64,000 nucleotides of DNA from Desulfospira joergensenii DSM 10085 (GCF_000420085.1 NZ_ATUG01000001.1:2131223-2195222); one strand, 5' to 3'; counted from the stretch's first letter, positions 8,211 to 17,717 are shown. Numbers and translations are program-made. Notes: generated by a model not told the origin, from the sequence alone.

Positions 8211-10043
8211 GAAGCTGTAGAAAAAGGTTGAAAACACTGGAGATTCTTATCAATTTGTGCTAGATTTTTCTTTAAAACAAATAGAAAAACCGCAGACCAG
8301 ACAAGAGTAAAAAATGGCCAAATATAAAGACTATTCATACGATCAAGGTGTTTTCCTTCCGGTCTATTTTGACAGACAGATCCTGCCGGGTACATTCGAA
8401 TATACCCTCAGTCATTTGATTGACAATGAACTGGATTTGAGTGTTTTCGACAAACGGTATAAAAACGATGATACCGGGGCTCCTGCCTATGATCCCAGGA
8501 TCCTTTTAAAAATAATTCTTTATGCTTATTCAAGGGGGATCACATCCAGCCGGAAAATCTCCCAATGCTGCGAAGAAAACATTATCTTCATGGCCCTGTC
8601 CGCTCATACGAGACCCCATTTCACGACCATCGCTGATTTTGTTTCCAGCCAGGATGAAGAGGCTGTCGCTCTGTTTCAAGAAATCATCCTTATCTGCGAT
8701 GAGATGAACCTGATCGGCAGGGAAATGTTTGCTGTGGACGGCTGTAAGCTGCCTTCCAATGCCTCAAAGGAATGGAGCGGCACCAAGGCCGATTTTAAGA
8801 AAAAAGCCCTTAAACTTGAAAAAGCCATAGAACATATCATTGAAAAGCACCGGCAAATCGATGACATTGAAGAGAAAAACAATATCATCGAGTCCGATGC
8901 AAAGTATATGGCAACGCTTCAAAAGCAGATTAAAAAGATCCGTGAATGGGTAAACGACAATGATGATAAACCGGGTGCCGGTGGCAAACCCATAAAGTCC
9001 AACATCACTGATAACGATTCTGCCAAAATGAAATCATCAAAGGGTTATATCCAGGGATACAACGGCCTGGCCATGGTGGACAGCAAACATCAAGTGATTG
9101 TGGGTGCCGAAGCCTATGGAAAAGGGCCAGAACAGGATTTGTTGAAACCGATGATTGAATCCACAAAGGGCAATCTGGAAGATAGTGTTTTTGAAAAGAC
9201 CCTTTTGACAGCAGACAGCGGATTTCACACCAAGGACAATATGGATATGCTGGCTAAAGAAGGGATTGACGCCTATGTGGCCGATAACCGGTTCCGCAAA
9301 CGAGATCCCCGGTTTAAAGATAATGACCGCTACAAAGAAAGGCATCGTAAAGAGATCGCAGGAAAACGGAAAAAATCCCAATTGTATTCAAAAGAAGACT
9401 TCTATTTTGATCCTGATTTTAAATTTTGCATGTGTCCGGCCGGAAAGCGGCTTTACCGAAGTGGCAGAGGTTTCGATACCCAGGGCAATTTTGTAACGCG
9501 ATTCAAGGCGCCTAAATCCGCTTGCGGCCCTTGTAAGCTCAGATCAAAATGCCTTCGTCATCCAGACAGATCTCCCAAGAGATCGGTGGCATATTTTCAT
9601 AGCGGGACAAAGAACAAAGATGCCCCGGACACAGCCACGGAAAGGATGAAACAAAAAATCGACTCCGCCTTGGGTCGGATGATTTATTCCAAGCGGCTCG
9701 GGACAGTAGAACCGGTGTTTGGCCATATTCGGCATACGATAAAGTTGGACAGGTTCACTTTGAGAGGGAAAATCAAGGTTAATTGTCAATGGCTGCTGTT
9801 CTGCGCTTTGCATAATTTGAAAAAGATACATCGGTATGGTTCGATCCCAGCCACATAAAGGAAGGGCATGGGGGAACAGATCTCTCTTTATCAGAGGCTG
9901 ATATTGCGGTCTTAAGAAACAGTTACAATAGCGTAATCGATTTTAACGACAGAATTAACATAGAATAATAAAAAACAAGAGGCTGAGAATAATTTCATAG
10001 CGGCAAATGACTACCGCCTAAAAATGACTTATTCTACAGACTC
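8211..10043 (+). mobile_element. IS1182-family element, tentative ends
   Basis: The transposase identifies the family. Putative ends: CTGTAGAAAAAG at about 8215-8226 and, on the reverse strand from the right, CTGTAGAATAAG (about 10028-10039), matching at 11 of 12 positions. GTT flanks both sides (8208-8210 and 10044-10046), too short to be firm evidence of target duplication. The gene is certain; the ends are not. Confidence 0.5.
8314..9858 (+). CDS. IS1182-family DDE transposase
   Basis: 514 residues, intact. The N-terminal domain has PAYDPRILLKIILYAYSRG and ARPHFTTIADF-type text (here TRPHFTTIADFVS), typical of IS1182 proteins. The DDE core includes MFAVDGCKLPSNAS (first Asp), LLTADSGFHTKDN (second Asp) and a Cys-rich insertion (CMCPAGKRL, CGPCKLRSKCLR), with Glu in the VEPVFGHIRH segment near the C-terminus. 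The start codon lies 12 codons before the conserved region and shows no strong ribosome-binding site. It ends the AT-rich 5-8 kb block and is more GC-rich than it. Confidence 0.92.
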   Translation: MAKYKDYSYDQGVFLPVYFDRQILPGTFEYTLSHLIDNELDLSVFDKRYKNDDTGAPAYDPRILLKIILYAYSRGITSSRKISQCCEENIIFMALSAHTRPHFTTIADFVSSQDEEAVALFQEIILICDEMNLIGREMFAVDGCKLPSNASKEWSGTKADFKKKALKLEKAIEHIIEKHRQIDDIEEKNNIIESDAKYMATLQKQIKKIREWVNDNDDKPGAGGKPIKSNITDNDSAKMKSSKGYIQGYNGLAMVDSKHQVIVGAEAYGKGPEQDLLKPMIESTKGNLEDSVFEKTLLTADSGFHTKDNMDMLAKEGIDAYVADNRFRKRDPRFKDNDRYKERHRKEIAGKRKKSQLYSKEDFYFDPDFKFCMCPAGKRLYRSGRGFDTQGNFVTRFKAPKSACGPCKLRSKCLRHPDRSPKRSVAYFHSGTKNKDAPDTATERMKQKIDSALGRMIYSKRLGTVEPVFGHIRHTIKLDRFTLRGKIKVNCQWLLFCALHNLKKIHRYGSIPAT

Positions 10044-10268
10044 GTTAAAATCATCAATTTTCAGGAATTTTGAGGACTCGAAGACCCCACATTATGTCTA
10101 TGATTGGAGACCGCCACTATCACCGAAAACGCCATGAATAACAAAAGCAATGCCGGGTTTTACCTGAGTTGCAAATAATTATCCTAACCTGGATTTTTAA
10201 ATATACCGGAACGACCCCTAGCCTGGGATGCAGTGGAGACAACCACAATCTATCAAGGAGACACCAAA
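9859..10268. other. Gap: IS1182 right end and dispersed repeat copy
   Basis: No gene. It contains the tentative right end of the IS1182 element (to 10043) and repeat copy A (10154-10218). A short frame at 10169-10450 overlaps the lipoprotein start in another frame and is dismissed. Confidence 0.5.
10154..10218 (+). repeat. Dispersed direct repeat, copy A
   Basis: Pairs with 21942-22001 in the same orientation. Both begin CGGGT, share GCAAATA, and share an uninterrupted 22-base block (ATTTTTAAATATACCGGAAC plus GA) near their right ends; copy B lacks three bases. The copies bracket an 11.8-kb segment. Confidence 0.7.
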
Positions 10269-10784
10269 ATGAAAACCACCATGATGATGTTTACCGCAGT
10301 CGTCTTTCTGCTTGCCGGCTGCCAATACGAATCCCCTTTGACAAAAGAGCACCATATTGCGGTGGATCCCGCAGTTCTTGGTGTGTGGAAGGTGGTCCAG
10401 AACAAAGAGGGTCAGCCTCCGCAGCAAGAAGAGCGGATGATCATTCTTAAATACTCAGACACGGAATATCTGATTCATTATCCTCCGGGAGGGAATGATG
10501 AGATCTACTACCGGGGGTATCCCATTAAAATCGGCGGTTTGTCCTGCGTTCAGCTTCAGGTTATCGGAACTGACGACGGCCCCCCTAAAGAAGATGAGAA
10601 AAATCTTTTCTTTGTTGCCTCCTATGGATTGAAGGACGGCCGTTTGGCGATCAGAACACTGAATACTGAAGTGGTGGATGACAGCCTGAAGACCACGGAC
10701 GAACTGAGAAAAGCATTTTTAGCCAACAGGGACAATAGGGAACTGTTCAAAGACGCCGGAGTCTTCAGGAAGATAAAAAAATAA
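10269..10784 (+). CDS. Small lipoprotein of unknown function
   Basis: 171 residues from the ATG at 10269, preferred over an upstream in-frame start because CAAGGAGAC precedes it and because it gives a proper lipoprotein signal: MKTTMMMF, hydrophobic core, LLAGC with Cys18 as the lipidated residue. The mature part (GVWKVVQNKEGQPP, YLIHYPPGGNDEIYYRGYP) looks like a small beta-rich domain found in many exported lipocalin-like lipoproteins, but I do not recognise a named family. It has no operon partner: the next genes run in the opposite direction and converge on it. Confidence 0.75.
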   Translation: MKTTMMMFTAVVFLLAGCQYESPLTKEHHIAVDPAVLGVWKVVQNKEGQPPQQEERMIILKYSDTEYLIHYPPGGNDEIYYRGYPIKIGGLSCVQLQVIGTDDGPPKEDEKNLFFVASYGLKDGRLAIRTLNTEVVDDSLKTTDELRKAFLANRDNRELFKDAGVFRKIKK

Positions 10785-10829
10785 GACCGGGCCATTATTT
10801 TATAGACGCTTATAGTACAATTCCATTGG

Positions 10830-11909
10830 CTAAAATCTTTTTTTCTCCAAATGAACGCCGACTAAGGAAAACATAAAATAGGCTCCACATTGAAACAGGA
10901 TGGGTATGATATCTTTTGAATAGTATTGAAGTTCAATTCCATAAGACAGCCAGTTTTCAAACATTTCGGCAGAAAAAGTGGCTGGGAAAAATTTAGATAT
11001 TGCATTGATAAGGAAACTATCAGGATGAATCGGAAAGATGATGCCTGTTAACAATATCAAGCACAGCAAATAAATCGCAGACATCAAGTAGCCATCCTGA
11101 CTGTTTCTCAAAAATGTGGAAAGCCCAAAACCCAAAAAGGCGGATGAAAGCATGGTTAACACCTGCACGAGCATAATTTCCATAAACCCGGTTTTCATCC
11201 CGAAATTAAACCAGTATTGTGAAAAAATTAATAAAAGAGAGACACTCACCACCGTCAGAATAATAGAAAGGATAATTTTCCCCCAATAGATGTGCTGCCA
11301 AGAACCTCCGGGAGAGGCCAGCAGGATTTCAAGGGTTCCGCCTTCTCTTTCTCGAATATAGCTGCTTGAAGCAAAAACAAAGGGGTAAAGGCATATGACA
11401 AGAGTAATGAATATGGGCACATTGAATAGATCTTTGCCAAATCTCGCAGGTGAGAAAACATATAGATTTGGCGGATTATCCACTTCTTGGTTCAGAACGA
11501 CAGATGAAAAGGAAAATATCTCCTGGGAAAATGATTGAGCAATCATAGAAAGCAATTGACTCCCTGAACGATCCAGTGTGTATACAGACCACTTTTCTTT
11601 TTGCCGGTCCCAGACAAGGGCACCATCTGCCTGATTGGCCATGAGGCAATGACGGATATCGTTGCACTCGATTTTATTTCCCACAATGTTAACATTGGAT
11701 AATTCAGTTACATAATCTTCTATCTTTTCCGGGGCGGGATAAGCATCATCACCTGAAATTAAAATTAGATTTAAGGGGCTGTCCTTCAGACCGATATCTC
11801 CGGTTAACATCAGCAATAATATCGGAAAAAGAAATAACCAAAAAAGCATCCCCTTTGAATTGCCGTAAATGATCAGATCCTTGACAATGATTTTCCAAAG
11901 ATCAGTCAT
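10830..11909 (-). CDS. ABC-2 type transporter permease
   Basis: 359 residues. One membrane helix near the N-terminus (FWLFLFPILLLML), a periplasmic domain of about 140 residues, then five or six helices, with the EREGGTLEILLASP motif at about 190 that marks ABC-2 permeases of the YhhJ/NatB type. It overlaps the ATPase gene by 8 bases (11902-11909), so the two are translationally coupled and form one exporter, presumably as a homodimer of this permease with a dimer of the ATPase. Substrate unknown. Last gene of the leftward operon beginning at 15379. Confidence 0.85.
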   Translation of the reverse strand: MTDLWKIIVKDLIIYGNSKGMLFWLFLFPILLLMLTGDIGLKDSPLNLILISGDDAYPAPEKIEDYVTELSNVNIVGNKIECNDIRHCLMANQADGALVWDRQKEKWSVYTLDRSGSQLLSMIAQSFSQEIFSFSSVVLNQEVDNPPNLYVFSPARFGKDLFNVPIFITLVICLYPFVFASSSYIREREGGTLEILLASPGGSWQHIYWGKIILSIILTVVSVSLLLIFSQYWFNFGMKTGFMEIMLVQVLTMLSSAFLGFGLSTFLRNSQDGYLMSAIYLLCLILLTGIIFPIHPDSFLINAISKFFPATFSAEMFENWLSYGIELQYYSKDIIPILFQCGAYFMFSLVGVHLEKKRF

Positions 11910-12558
11910 TGGAGATGCTCCCCCTTGAAAGGCGGATCTGTTTATTCATGGAAATGCTGTCGGCCGGTCGGTGCCCCGTGAGAACAAAAAATTCAAGATT
12001 GCCTTGAAGATCTTCAAATGCGGAATGCAGACGATCCCTGTTTTTTTCGTCCACTCCGCTGAAGGGTTCATCCAGCATCAATGCCTGGGGATTAACGCTG
12101 ATTCCACAGGCAATGGCAACCAGTTTGAATAATCCGCCTGAAAGCTCCCTGACTTTTGTTTCCAAATATTTTTCCATACCCAATTTTTGAACAACCCATT
12201 GTTTTTCAATATCATTTCCAAATGTTTGTTTGTATAAATGTGCCCAGATTTGAAAATTTTCTTTGACTGTCATTTGTCTGTAAAGTCCCCCATTCTGGGG
12301 GATAAATACGGTATTAAATTTCCGGCTTTCTTTTGATCTGGTGACGCTTCCTTTTGAAACCGTGATTGTCCCTGCCAGTATCCGTATCAAAGTGGTTTTC
12401 CCTCCCCCGTTCCGGCCATATAAGAATATTGCATCTCCGGAATCGATATCGAGCCTGTCAATTTCAAGTATGGTCTTTGGACCATACCGTTTTATGACAT
12501 TTCTCAATGAGATATGCTGAAGCTTATTTTCTGATGACGGCGGATACGGAGATTTCAT
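11902..12558 (-). CDS. ABC transporter ATP-binding protein
   Basis: 218 residues. Walker A GRNGGGKTT (about 49-57), Q-loop region FIPQNGGLY, signature LSGGLFKL, Walker B ALMLDEPFSGVD and the switch-like H in LTGHRP are all present. An AAGGAT site precedes the ATG at 12558. The start lies 35 bases inside the end of the upstream gene in another frame, and the end overlaps the permease gene, so the three are tightly coupled. It energises the neighbouring ABC-2 permease from the cytoplasmic face. Confidence 0.93.
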   Translation of the reverse strand: MKSPYPPSSENKLQHISLRNVIKRYGPKTILEIDRLDIDSGDAIFLYGRNGGGKTTLIRILAGTITVSKGSVTRSKESRKFNTVFIPQNGGLYRQMTVKENFQIWAHLYKQTFGNDIEKQWVVQKLGMEKYLETKVRELSGGLFKLVAIACGISVNPQALMLDEPFSGVDEKNRDRLHSAFEDLQGNLEFFVLTGHRPADSISMNKQIRLSRGSISND

Positions 12559-14383
12559 TCTTACTATCCTTTGTAGAGAATAATAGCAAAAGATGGCGAT
12601 ACTTTCCCAGATCGATCAAATTCTGACGGATCATGGATTGCAGGTCCTTGTCCGGATTCAGCAGCCCCTGGTCAATGATCCATTTGGGACTGCAATAAAC
12701 GGAAGCCTTGAACCGGCCGTGCCCGCTCAGTCTGTAGATTGCCGGTAAATCCGGTTTATTGATTTCACCATAATTTTCATTTATGAGCTTTTTCAATGTC
12801 TCAGCATCCGTCCCGATCAGCAGTTGATCCTTATAATAAACACTGCAAAGCCGGTATCCATCGTTCAATAAGGCTTTGGTGTCTATCTGATCCATGTCAT
12901 ACTCTTCAGATAAATAGGTAAAGTCATCCCGGGTCATGGGCGGGTAAAGAAAAGCAAAAGAGTAACCCGATTCCTGAAATTGATAGGTCTGGCCATTAAA
13001 GTCAGATTTTTCAAATTGCCCCGCTATCATTTTTCCAGAGTCCATCCTATAACGATGCCATAAAGGTTGTTTTTTTTCTGAAAGCCTGCCTGCGGAAATA
13101 AGATCTGATATATCGGCATCATTTCCGGTTTGGTAGCTCTTAATCGCTGCAGTGAGAATCTTTTTATCCCGCACAATTCTGAATCGCTTTTGAAGTTCGA
13201 AAACAAAATTTTCCGCATCTGTTTCTGATATTTTCAATACCATTCCCATATCCGGAATCAATCCACGTGTTCCAACGGCAAATAATCCCATTTCTTCAAT
13301 GGAATGGATCTCTTTGGTATCGTTTAAAATGCCATGAAAAAAATTTCTAATTGTGTCTCTAACGGATCGATCTCCATATTTCATTAACAGGTCTTTGTAA
13401 TAGAGCAGATTGCTGTCACTGATATTTACGCTGAATCCGCTTTTTACCGGGATCCGGGATTCTAACCTCTTGAACAACCCTTTACTGCTGGTCAATCGAT
13501 TTACAGCCTTCACCTTGCAGGGATCAATGCCGAAATCTGCGTTCAAAAGAATATGGTTTCGATGAAACTTCAGTGTCGCCATGACTCTACTGATAAAAGG
13601 GATTGCAGCGGAATGGGCATAAATTCTTACCCATCCATCACTTTTTACTCTTGCCGGAACTTGAGAATTCAACGATCTCACCAAGGCATCGTTATTGGTG
13701 AAAAAATCAAAGTTTTCTTTTGGATTATCAAGTATGCGCCCCATCAACTCCATGCGGTTGGAGACAACGGCAATACCGGATTCCGGGTAAACAATAAAAA
13801 AATCTTCTGAAATCTGAGTGGCCGTAAAGGGGTTTTTCAGATCCGGGACCCTTTTTACGCTGGGTTTGTCTGTCTCAAGGATTTCAAGTTTTTTTAACAG
13901 GTCTTCGAATTTTAAAGGGTTTGAAACCGGTAAAACGATTGATACCGCCGGAACTTCTTCCAAGTTTGATAAAAACTCTTCCAAAGGTCCGGATATTGAA
14001 AATAAAAAGCCTTGGGCTGGGTTCAAGCCAAAGTCGGCTAAATCCTGTGGCGAATTGATTTTGATTCCTTTATCTTTCAGCATGGAATGCAGTTCTAGTA
14101 TACTGCCTAATAATTCCTTAATTTTGCTTGGATCAATCTGCTCATCGTCTTTTTCAAGTGACCGGCGGGTTTCATTTAACTCTTTGCCAAAGTGAGGTTC
14201 GAGGCCCGACCAAAGGGTCTCAAAAGAAGAGGATAACGCAAATACAGACATGTCCGTGGGCAAGTATTTAAACATATGCGGAATGGAACGGATTCGGTCA
14301 TAGCGGCTGTATCCCAACGATAGGACTAAAATAAGGCCGATGAGCATAATTATCTTGCTTGTTTTTTGAACTTTAAATTGCAT
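12524..14383 (-). CDS. Membrane-anchored DUF3352-like protein
   Basis: About 619 residues from the ATG at 14383; a TTG at 14398, immediately after the previous stop, is the alternative. An N-terminal membrane helix (KIIMLIGLILVLSLGY) anchors a large exported domain that begins IPHMFKYLPTDMSVFALSS, the pattern of DUF3352-like proteins, with repeated segments of the kind GxxFSxSGPLEEF and FFIVYPESGIAVVSNR. No catalytic motif is visible. Lying between a membrane protein and an ABC exporter with overlapping reading frames, it is probably an extracytoplasmic partner of that exporter. Function otherwise unknown. Confidence 0.7.
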   Translation of the reverse strand: MQFKVQKTSKIIMLIGLILVLSLGYSRYDRIRSIPHMFKYLPTDMSVFALSSSFETLWSGLEPHFGKELNETRRSLEKDDEQIDPSKIKELLGSILELHSMLKDKGIKINSPQDLADFGLNPAQGFLFSISGPLEEFLSNLEEVPAVSIVLPVSNPLKFEDLLKKLEILETDKPSVKRVPDLKNPFTATQISEDFFIVYPESGIAVVSNRMELMGRILDNPKENFDFFTNNDALVRSLNSQVPARVKSDGWVRIYAHSAAIPFISRVMATLKFHRNHILLNADFGIDPCKVKAVNRLTSSKGLFKRLESRIPVKSGFSVNISDSNLLYYKDLLMKYGDRSVRDTIRNFFHGILNDTKEIHSIEEMGLFAVGTRGLIPDMGMVLKISETDAENFVFELQKRFRIVRDKKILTAAIKSYQTGNDADISDLISAGRLSEKKQPLWHRYRMDSGKMIAGQFEKSDFNGQTYQFQESGYSFAFLYPPMTRDDFTYLSEEYDMDQIDTKALLNDGYRLCSVYYKDQLLIGTDAETLKKLINENYGEINKPDLPAIYRLSGHGRFKASVYCSPKWIIDQGLLNPDKDLQSMIRQNLIDLGKYRHLLLLFSTKDSKNEISVSAVIRK

Positions 14384-14398
14384 TATCTGCCCAACCAA

Positions 14399-15379
14399 TC
14401 ATGTATCATACCGAAATTTTAGTGTATTCAACTCTTTGGAATATCCGCTTTTAATTTTTTTATCCTCAGTTTTGACTGTTCCTTTTGTTGTCTCTGTCTC
14501 TTGGTTTGAGGGGGAGGTATCATCCAAAATCATTCGTTTTGCTGCTTTGATGACATCTTCAAGTGAGCCTTTACAGTCCGATATATCTTCCGGAGCCTCT
14601 TCCCAGCTATCCGCTATTTTAAGTAATCTGGGCTTATTTTTAAGGCGGTAGAGCTTGATTCTAAAGTAATCTGTATCCTCATCTGAAGATAGCCATTGGC
14701 ACATCACAACGATATCAATTGGGTTTACCTTTTCAATGCCGTAAAGGACAATATTGTTTTCAATCTCCATGGAGTACTTGCTTGAAAATTTAAGCAATGA
14801 TCGAGGACGGGGCTCCGGAAAAACTTTGATTTTTTGACCTGTTACGAATTCAGATTGTTTGATGGCTTTCCATGTATTGGTGAACGCTTCAAAGCGGGTG
14901 ATGAATTTAGGTTCATTAGAGGGGGACAAGATGAAAACAACTTTAAATTTCTCGTCATTTTTTGTTAATTTGTAATCATAAACGGCAAGGTCGCCAATAA
15001 ATGCCGTTGGAATTAACAAAATAAAAAAAACTAAAGAAGCCTTAAAAAAGGATGGTTTGGGCATTCGTTTTCCAATGAAAAAATAATACCCAAAGCCGAT
15101 GGCAATGGCTCCCCCTGTAATCCATTTTTGCGTTATTATGGATAATACAAAGAAAAAAACAAACAGGATTGGAATGGTATACTTTCGTAAAAATTGATTT
15201 ATATTTTCCCTGTTATCGTCGGAAACTCGATCAACGGTTTTTTCAATCTGCTGCTTAAAAAGGTTAATCAAGAAAGAAACGATTCCCAGAAGCATCAGGA
15301 AAATTAAAATATTTCCGGGCTCTCCGACCAATATGGGGAAATAGTATAAAATCGTCTCTTTGATATTTAGAAAGTTCAT
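14399..15379 (-). CDS. Membrane protein of unknown function, first gene of ABC operon
   Basis: 326 residues. Hydrophobic segments at about 20-40 (ILIFLMLLGIVSFLINLF), 68-88, 90-105 and 113-130, followed by a soluble C-terminal domain of about 190 residues ending in a Lys/Thr-rich tail. The C-terminal domain (KFKVVFILSPSNEPKFITRF, NPIDIVVMCQWLSSDEDTDYF) is not a family I recognise. It is followed without a gap by the DUF3352-like gene, so it heads a four-gene leftward operon with the ABC exporter. No strong ribosome-binding site is seen before its ATG. Confidence 0.65.
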   Translation of the reverse strand: MNFLNIKETILYYFPILVGEPGNILIFLMLLGIVSFLINLFKQQIEKTVDRVSDDNRENINQFLRKYTIPILFVFFFVLSIITQKWITGGAIAIGFGYYFFIGKRMPKPSFFKASLVFFILLIPTAFIGDLAVYDYKLTKNDEKFKVVFILSPSNEPKFITRFEAFTNTWKAIKQSEFVTGQKIKVFPEPRPRSLLKFSSKYSMEIENNIVLYGIEKVNPIDIVVMCQWLSSDEDTDYFRIKLYRLKNKPRLLKIADSWEEAPEDISDCKGSLEDVIKAAKRMILDDTSPSNQETETTKGTVKTEDKKIKSGYSKELNTLKFRYDT

Positions 15380-15705
15380 TTTGCAGTATTTATTGTTAAC
15401 AGATTTTGTGAACTGCGCTATCAGCCGGGAAAAAATGTCGGTAGCCGGGATGAATGCTTGGCTGATTTCAATAAAAAGATTTTATATCTTATTTTAGTTA
15501 GCCGGACAACTTAGTTTTTATACCTATTAAAATCTTCATCTTTAGCACACGAAATTTGTTCTCAAATAATAAGGTTTGTGAATTCGTGACCGGTATCTAA
15601 TTTGGAGTACAAAAACCATATCGTCGACAAAACAATACCGGATTTTTGTGTCTTAGGGAAGTATTTGATGAAAATAGAATTCAATAGCAAAAATGAACCG
15701 GATAA
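15380..15705. other. Gap upstream of the ABC operon
   Basis: No gene. It is the leader region of the leftward operon starting at 15379; I see no strong sigma-70 pair and no strong hairpin. Confidence 0.4.
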
Positions 15706-15996
15706 ACCCGGCGAATTTTAACGGTTAATGCCTATGGTGCACACGATCTGTTACTGGCATCAGCGGTGATGGCGTCCGGCCAGTCAACCTGGATTGGAGA
15801 TAATTTTTCTTTCACTTCTTCCAGTGATATTATTTACCGAATTGCGCTTGTATCCGATTTTTCAGCAGGCCTAGGCCTGGACAACCTGTTTTTTGAACCG
15901 GTTCCTGAGCCTGGGACGATATTACTCATTGGATTTGGGCTTATCGGCTTCTCCGGCATATTAAGAAGAAACCGCGATACTGATTACAAAAAATAG
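15706..15996 (+). pseudogene. 5'-truncated PEP-CTERM protein remnant
   Basis: The open frame follows a TAA at 15703 and carries no proper start; GTG at 15766 is the first plausible codon. The end reads EPVPEPGTILLIGFGLIGF followed by SGILRRNRD: the Pro-Glu-Pro motif, hydrophobic helix and basic tail of a PEP-CTERM exosortase sorting signal. The preceding text (SQSTWIGDNFSF-like, GLDNLFFEP) fits the end of the beta-rich domain that normally precedes it. Without signal peptide or N-terminal domain, it is most likely a gene remnant. No exosortase gene is in the window. Confidence 0.7.
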
Positions 15997-16375
15997 GAAG
16001 GAAAAATTTTTGCGTTTGTAGAGAACTATTTTGTCTATATGGCTTTTCATCTCTGGCATCACGGGAACAGGACACACGAAAACATGATTGACAGAAAGTG
16101 TAGCATATCGTTGCGGGCCGATGAAGCAAGCATGATGTGTCCTGAACGAAATTTATAAACACTGCACCCCGGTTCATCCGGTCCCGAATTCTATGATAAT
16201 CCTGGTAATCTGGGGCAGTATACCTATTGGCATTTCTCTTCACAAAAAACATATAATCCCGGAATTATAGTTGGAATGGGTCCGGAATTGCGATAGATAT
16301 TTATTCAGGCTGCTCTCAAACTTTAACATCCGTCAAATAGCCCTTGATCTGCACGGGGCTCGTGGAGTTTTCCAG
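15997..16375. other. Gap with short repeat
   Basis: No gene is supported. A leftward 103-codon frame (15941-16252) overlaps the PEP-CTERM remnant and has no family resemblance. The region contains repeat copy 1 at 16212-16256 and the GGAG ribosome-binding site for the gene at 16376. Confidence 0.4.
16212..16256 (+). repeat. Short dispersed repeat, copy 1
   Basis: Shares TATACCTATT, CATTTCTCTTCA and an A-rich tail with 17322-17366 in the same orientation; a more decayed relative is at 23535-23579. The GGGGACAnTATACCTATT theme resembles ends of REP/IS200-type sequences. Copies 1 and 2 flank one gene. Confidence 0.65.
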
Positions 16376-17302
16376 ATGGACTCACCCCTGGTCCGCGTCA
16401 TATTGGCCACTTTAGGCGGGTATGTCCTTATCCTGTTTTTTTTATTTGTTTATGACTGGATACTTGAGGAATATCCGGGTCCTCCCAGTGGGCCGGTGGA
16501 GCTGGAGCGTATTCAGCATCCTCTCCATCATCAGACGGCGGTCAACGCCCTGGGATTATTTAAGCAACTGCCGGAGCCTGAAAAAGCCGCCATGAGGCAA
16601 TGCCTTACATCCAATCTTGTCCCATTAGAGCAATGGCTTGCCCGTCTTGGGCAATCGAACTTTCAAATATTGTGCATGGGTGAACTTCATGAGGAATCCA
16701 CCCGTAGCTTTCTATCAAAAAAATTTTTCCCAGCTCTCAGCTTCGATGTTCTCATGCTGGAAGCCACCCCCGGGGAATTGAAGGGGTTGATCAAGAGAAT
16801 GGAGGCGGGCAGGGATTATTTCCCCCTGTTGGATGCCGATATAATGAACATACTCCGCACCGTCAGGGGCAGGAATCCGGATATCAGGATTTCTGGTATT
16901 GAACAAACCGATACACAGGCGGAGAATCATCATGGCTCTTTGAACCCGCGTGACCGGTCCATTGCTCAAAACTTTTGGAGCACATTTGAAGCGGGATCTC
17001 GTCACATTGTTTTATTCGGAGCCTTGCACTGTGCCAACGAACCGGATTGGCTTTTCCATAACCTTTGCGAACAAGCTTCTTCCGCGCTAAAAAACGAAAT
17101 GCTCAATGTACGGGTCTTGGGAGAACACCAGAATGGAGCGGTGGAGGCCTTTGTCTATTTCCTGGATGAAATCGGGATGAAAAAAAGAGACTTTGTTGTT
17201 CCAGATACCCGTTCCCTTCCCGGCCACATCCATGAGTGGTTTCCCTTGCTGAATCATCATACTTTGAGAAAATATCGATCCCTGATTGTTTTCCGTGCAT
17301 GA
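16376..17302 (+). CDS. ChaN/erythromycin-esterase-like (TIKI-clan) membrane-anchored protein
   Basis: About 308 residues from the ATG at 16376, chosen for the GTGGAG site upstream; a TTG 35 codons earlier is less likely. A membrane helix (VILATLGGYVLILFFLFVYDW) lies at residues 6-27. The remaining domain has ILCMGELHEESTRSF, VLMLEATPGEL and HIVLFGALHCAN, the GExH and second His motifs of the ChaN/EreA/TraB superfamily, whose members bind haem or act as hydrolases or metalloproteases. The exact reaction cannot be told. The gene stands alone between two copies of a short direct repeat, so it may have moved as a unit. Confidence 0.65.
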   Translation: MDSPLVRVILATLGGYVLILFFLFVYDWILEEYPGPPSGPVELERIQHPLHHQTAVNALGLFKQLPEPEKAAMRQCLTSNLVPLEQWLARLGQSNFQILCMGELHEESTRSFLSKKFFPALSFDVLMLEATPGELKGLIKRMEAGRDYFPLLDADIMNILRTVRGRNPDIRISGIEQTDTQAENHHGSLNPRDRSIAQNFWSTFEAGSRHIVLFGALHCANEPDWLFHNLCEQASSALKNEMLNVRVLGEHQNGAVEAFVYFLDEIGMKKRDFVVPDTRSLPGHIHEWFPLLNHHTLRKYRSLIVFRA

Positions 17303-17321
17303 TTTTAAATTCGAAAATTCG

Positions 17322-17366
17322 GGGGACATATACCTATTATCATTTCTCTTCATAAAAAATATTAAA
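17322..17366 (+). repeat. Short dispersed repeat, copy 2
   Basis: Direct partner of 16212-16256, beginning 20 bases after the stop of the ChaN/EreA-like gene. The central CATTTCTCTTCA is identical in both copies. Confidence 0.65.
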
Positions 17367-17688
17367 TTTCTGCTCTCTTACGACATAAACGCCAGAGAAG
17401 ATTATCTCAACCAAACAGGACCGTTAACCTGCCAAATTCCATTTTAAATACGAAACCGTTTATTTAAAAAAGCCCGTACTAAAACTACAAAAGATAGCCC
17501 AGGGCGACGAATTCACAAACTGGATATTGAATAGCGGAAGCAAGCTCATACTAGTAGTCAACGCCTGAATCTCAACTACTTTTGTCTCATATCTTCCAAG
17601 AGTCAAAAGCAGACTTCCCCCCCTTTCCACCCGGGCTCCGGCAGGGCAGAACCCAATCCCTCTTCAGCATGGAGGTTTCAAAAAGGAG

Positions 17689-17717
17689 TTGACGCTAGTT
17701 ATCTATTTCTATACTAT
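17689..17717 (+). promoter_or_regulatory. Predicted sigma-70 promoter of the chemoreceptor gene
   Basis: TTGACG at 17689-17694, a 17-base spacer, and TACTAT at 17712-17717, both close to consensus with ideal spacing. It points at the gene starting at 17820. Sigma-28-type elements were not seen. Confidence 0.6.

Noticed and set aside
8139-8231. 30-residue open frame just before the IS1182 transposase
   Set aside because: ATG-initiated and hydrophilic, but it overlaps the tentative IS end, lacks a clear ribosome-binding site and has no recognisable content.
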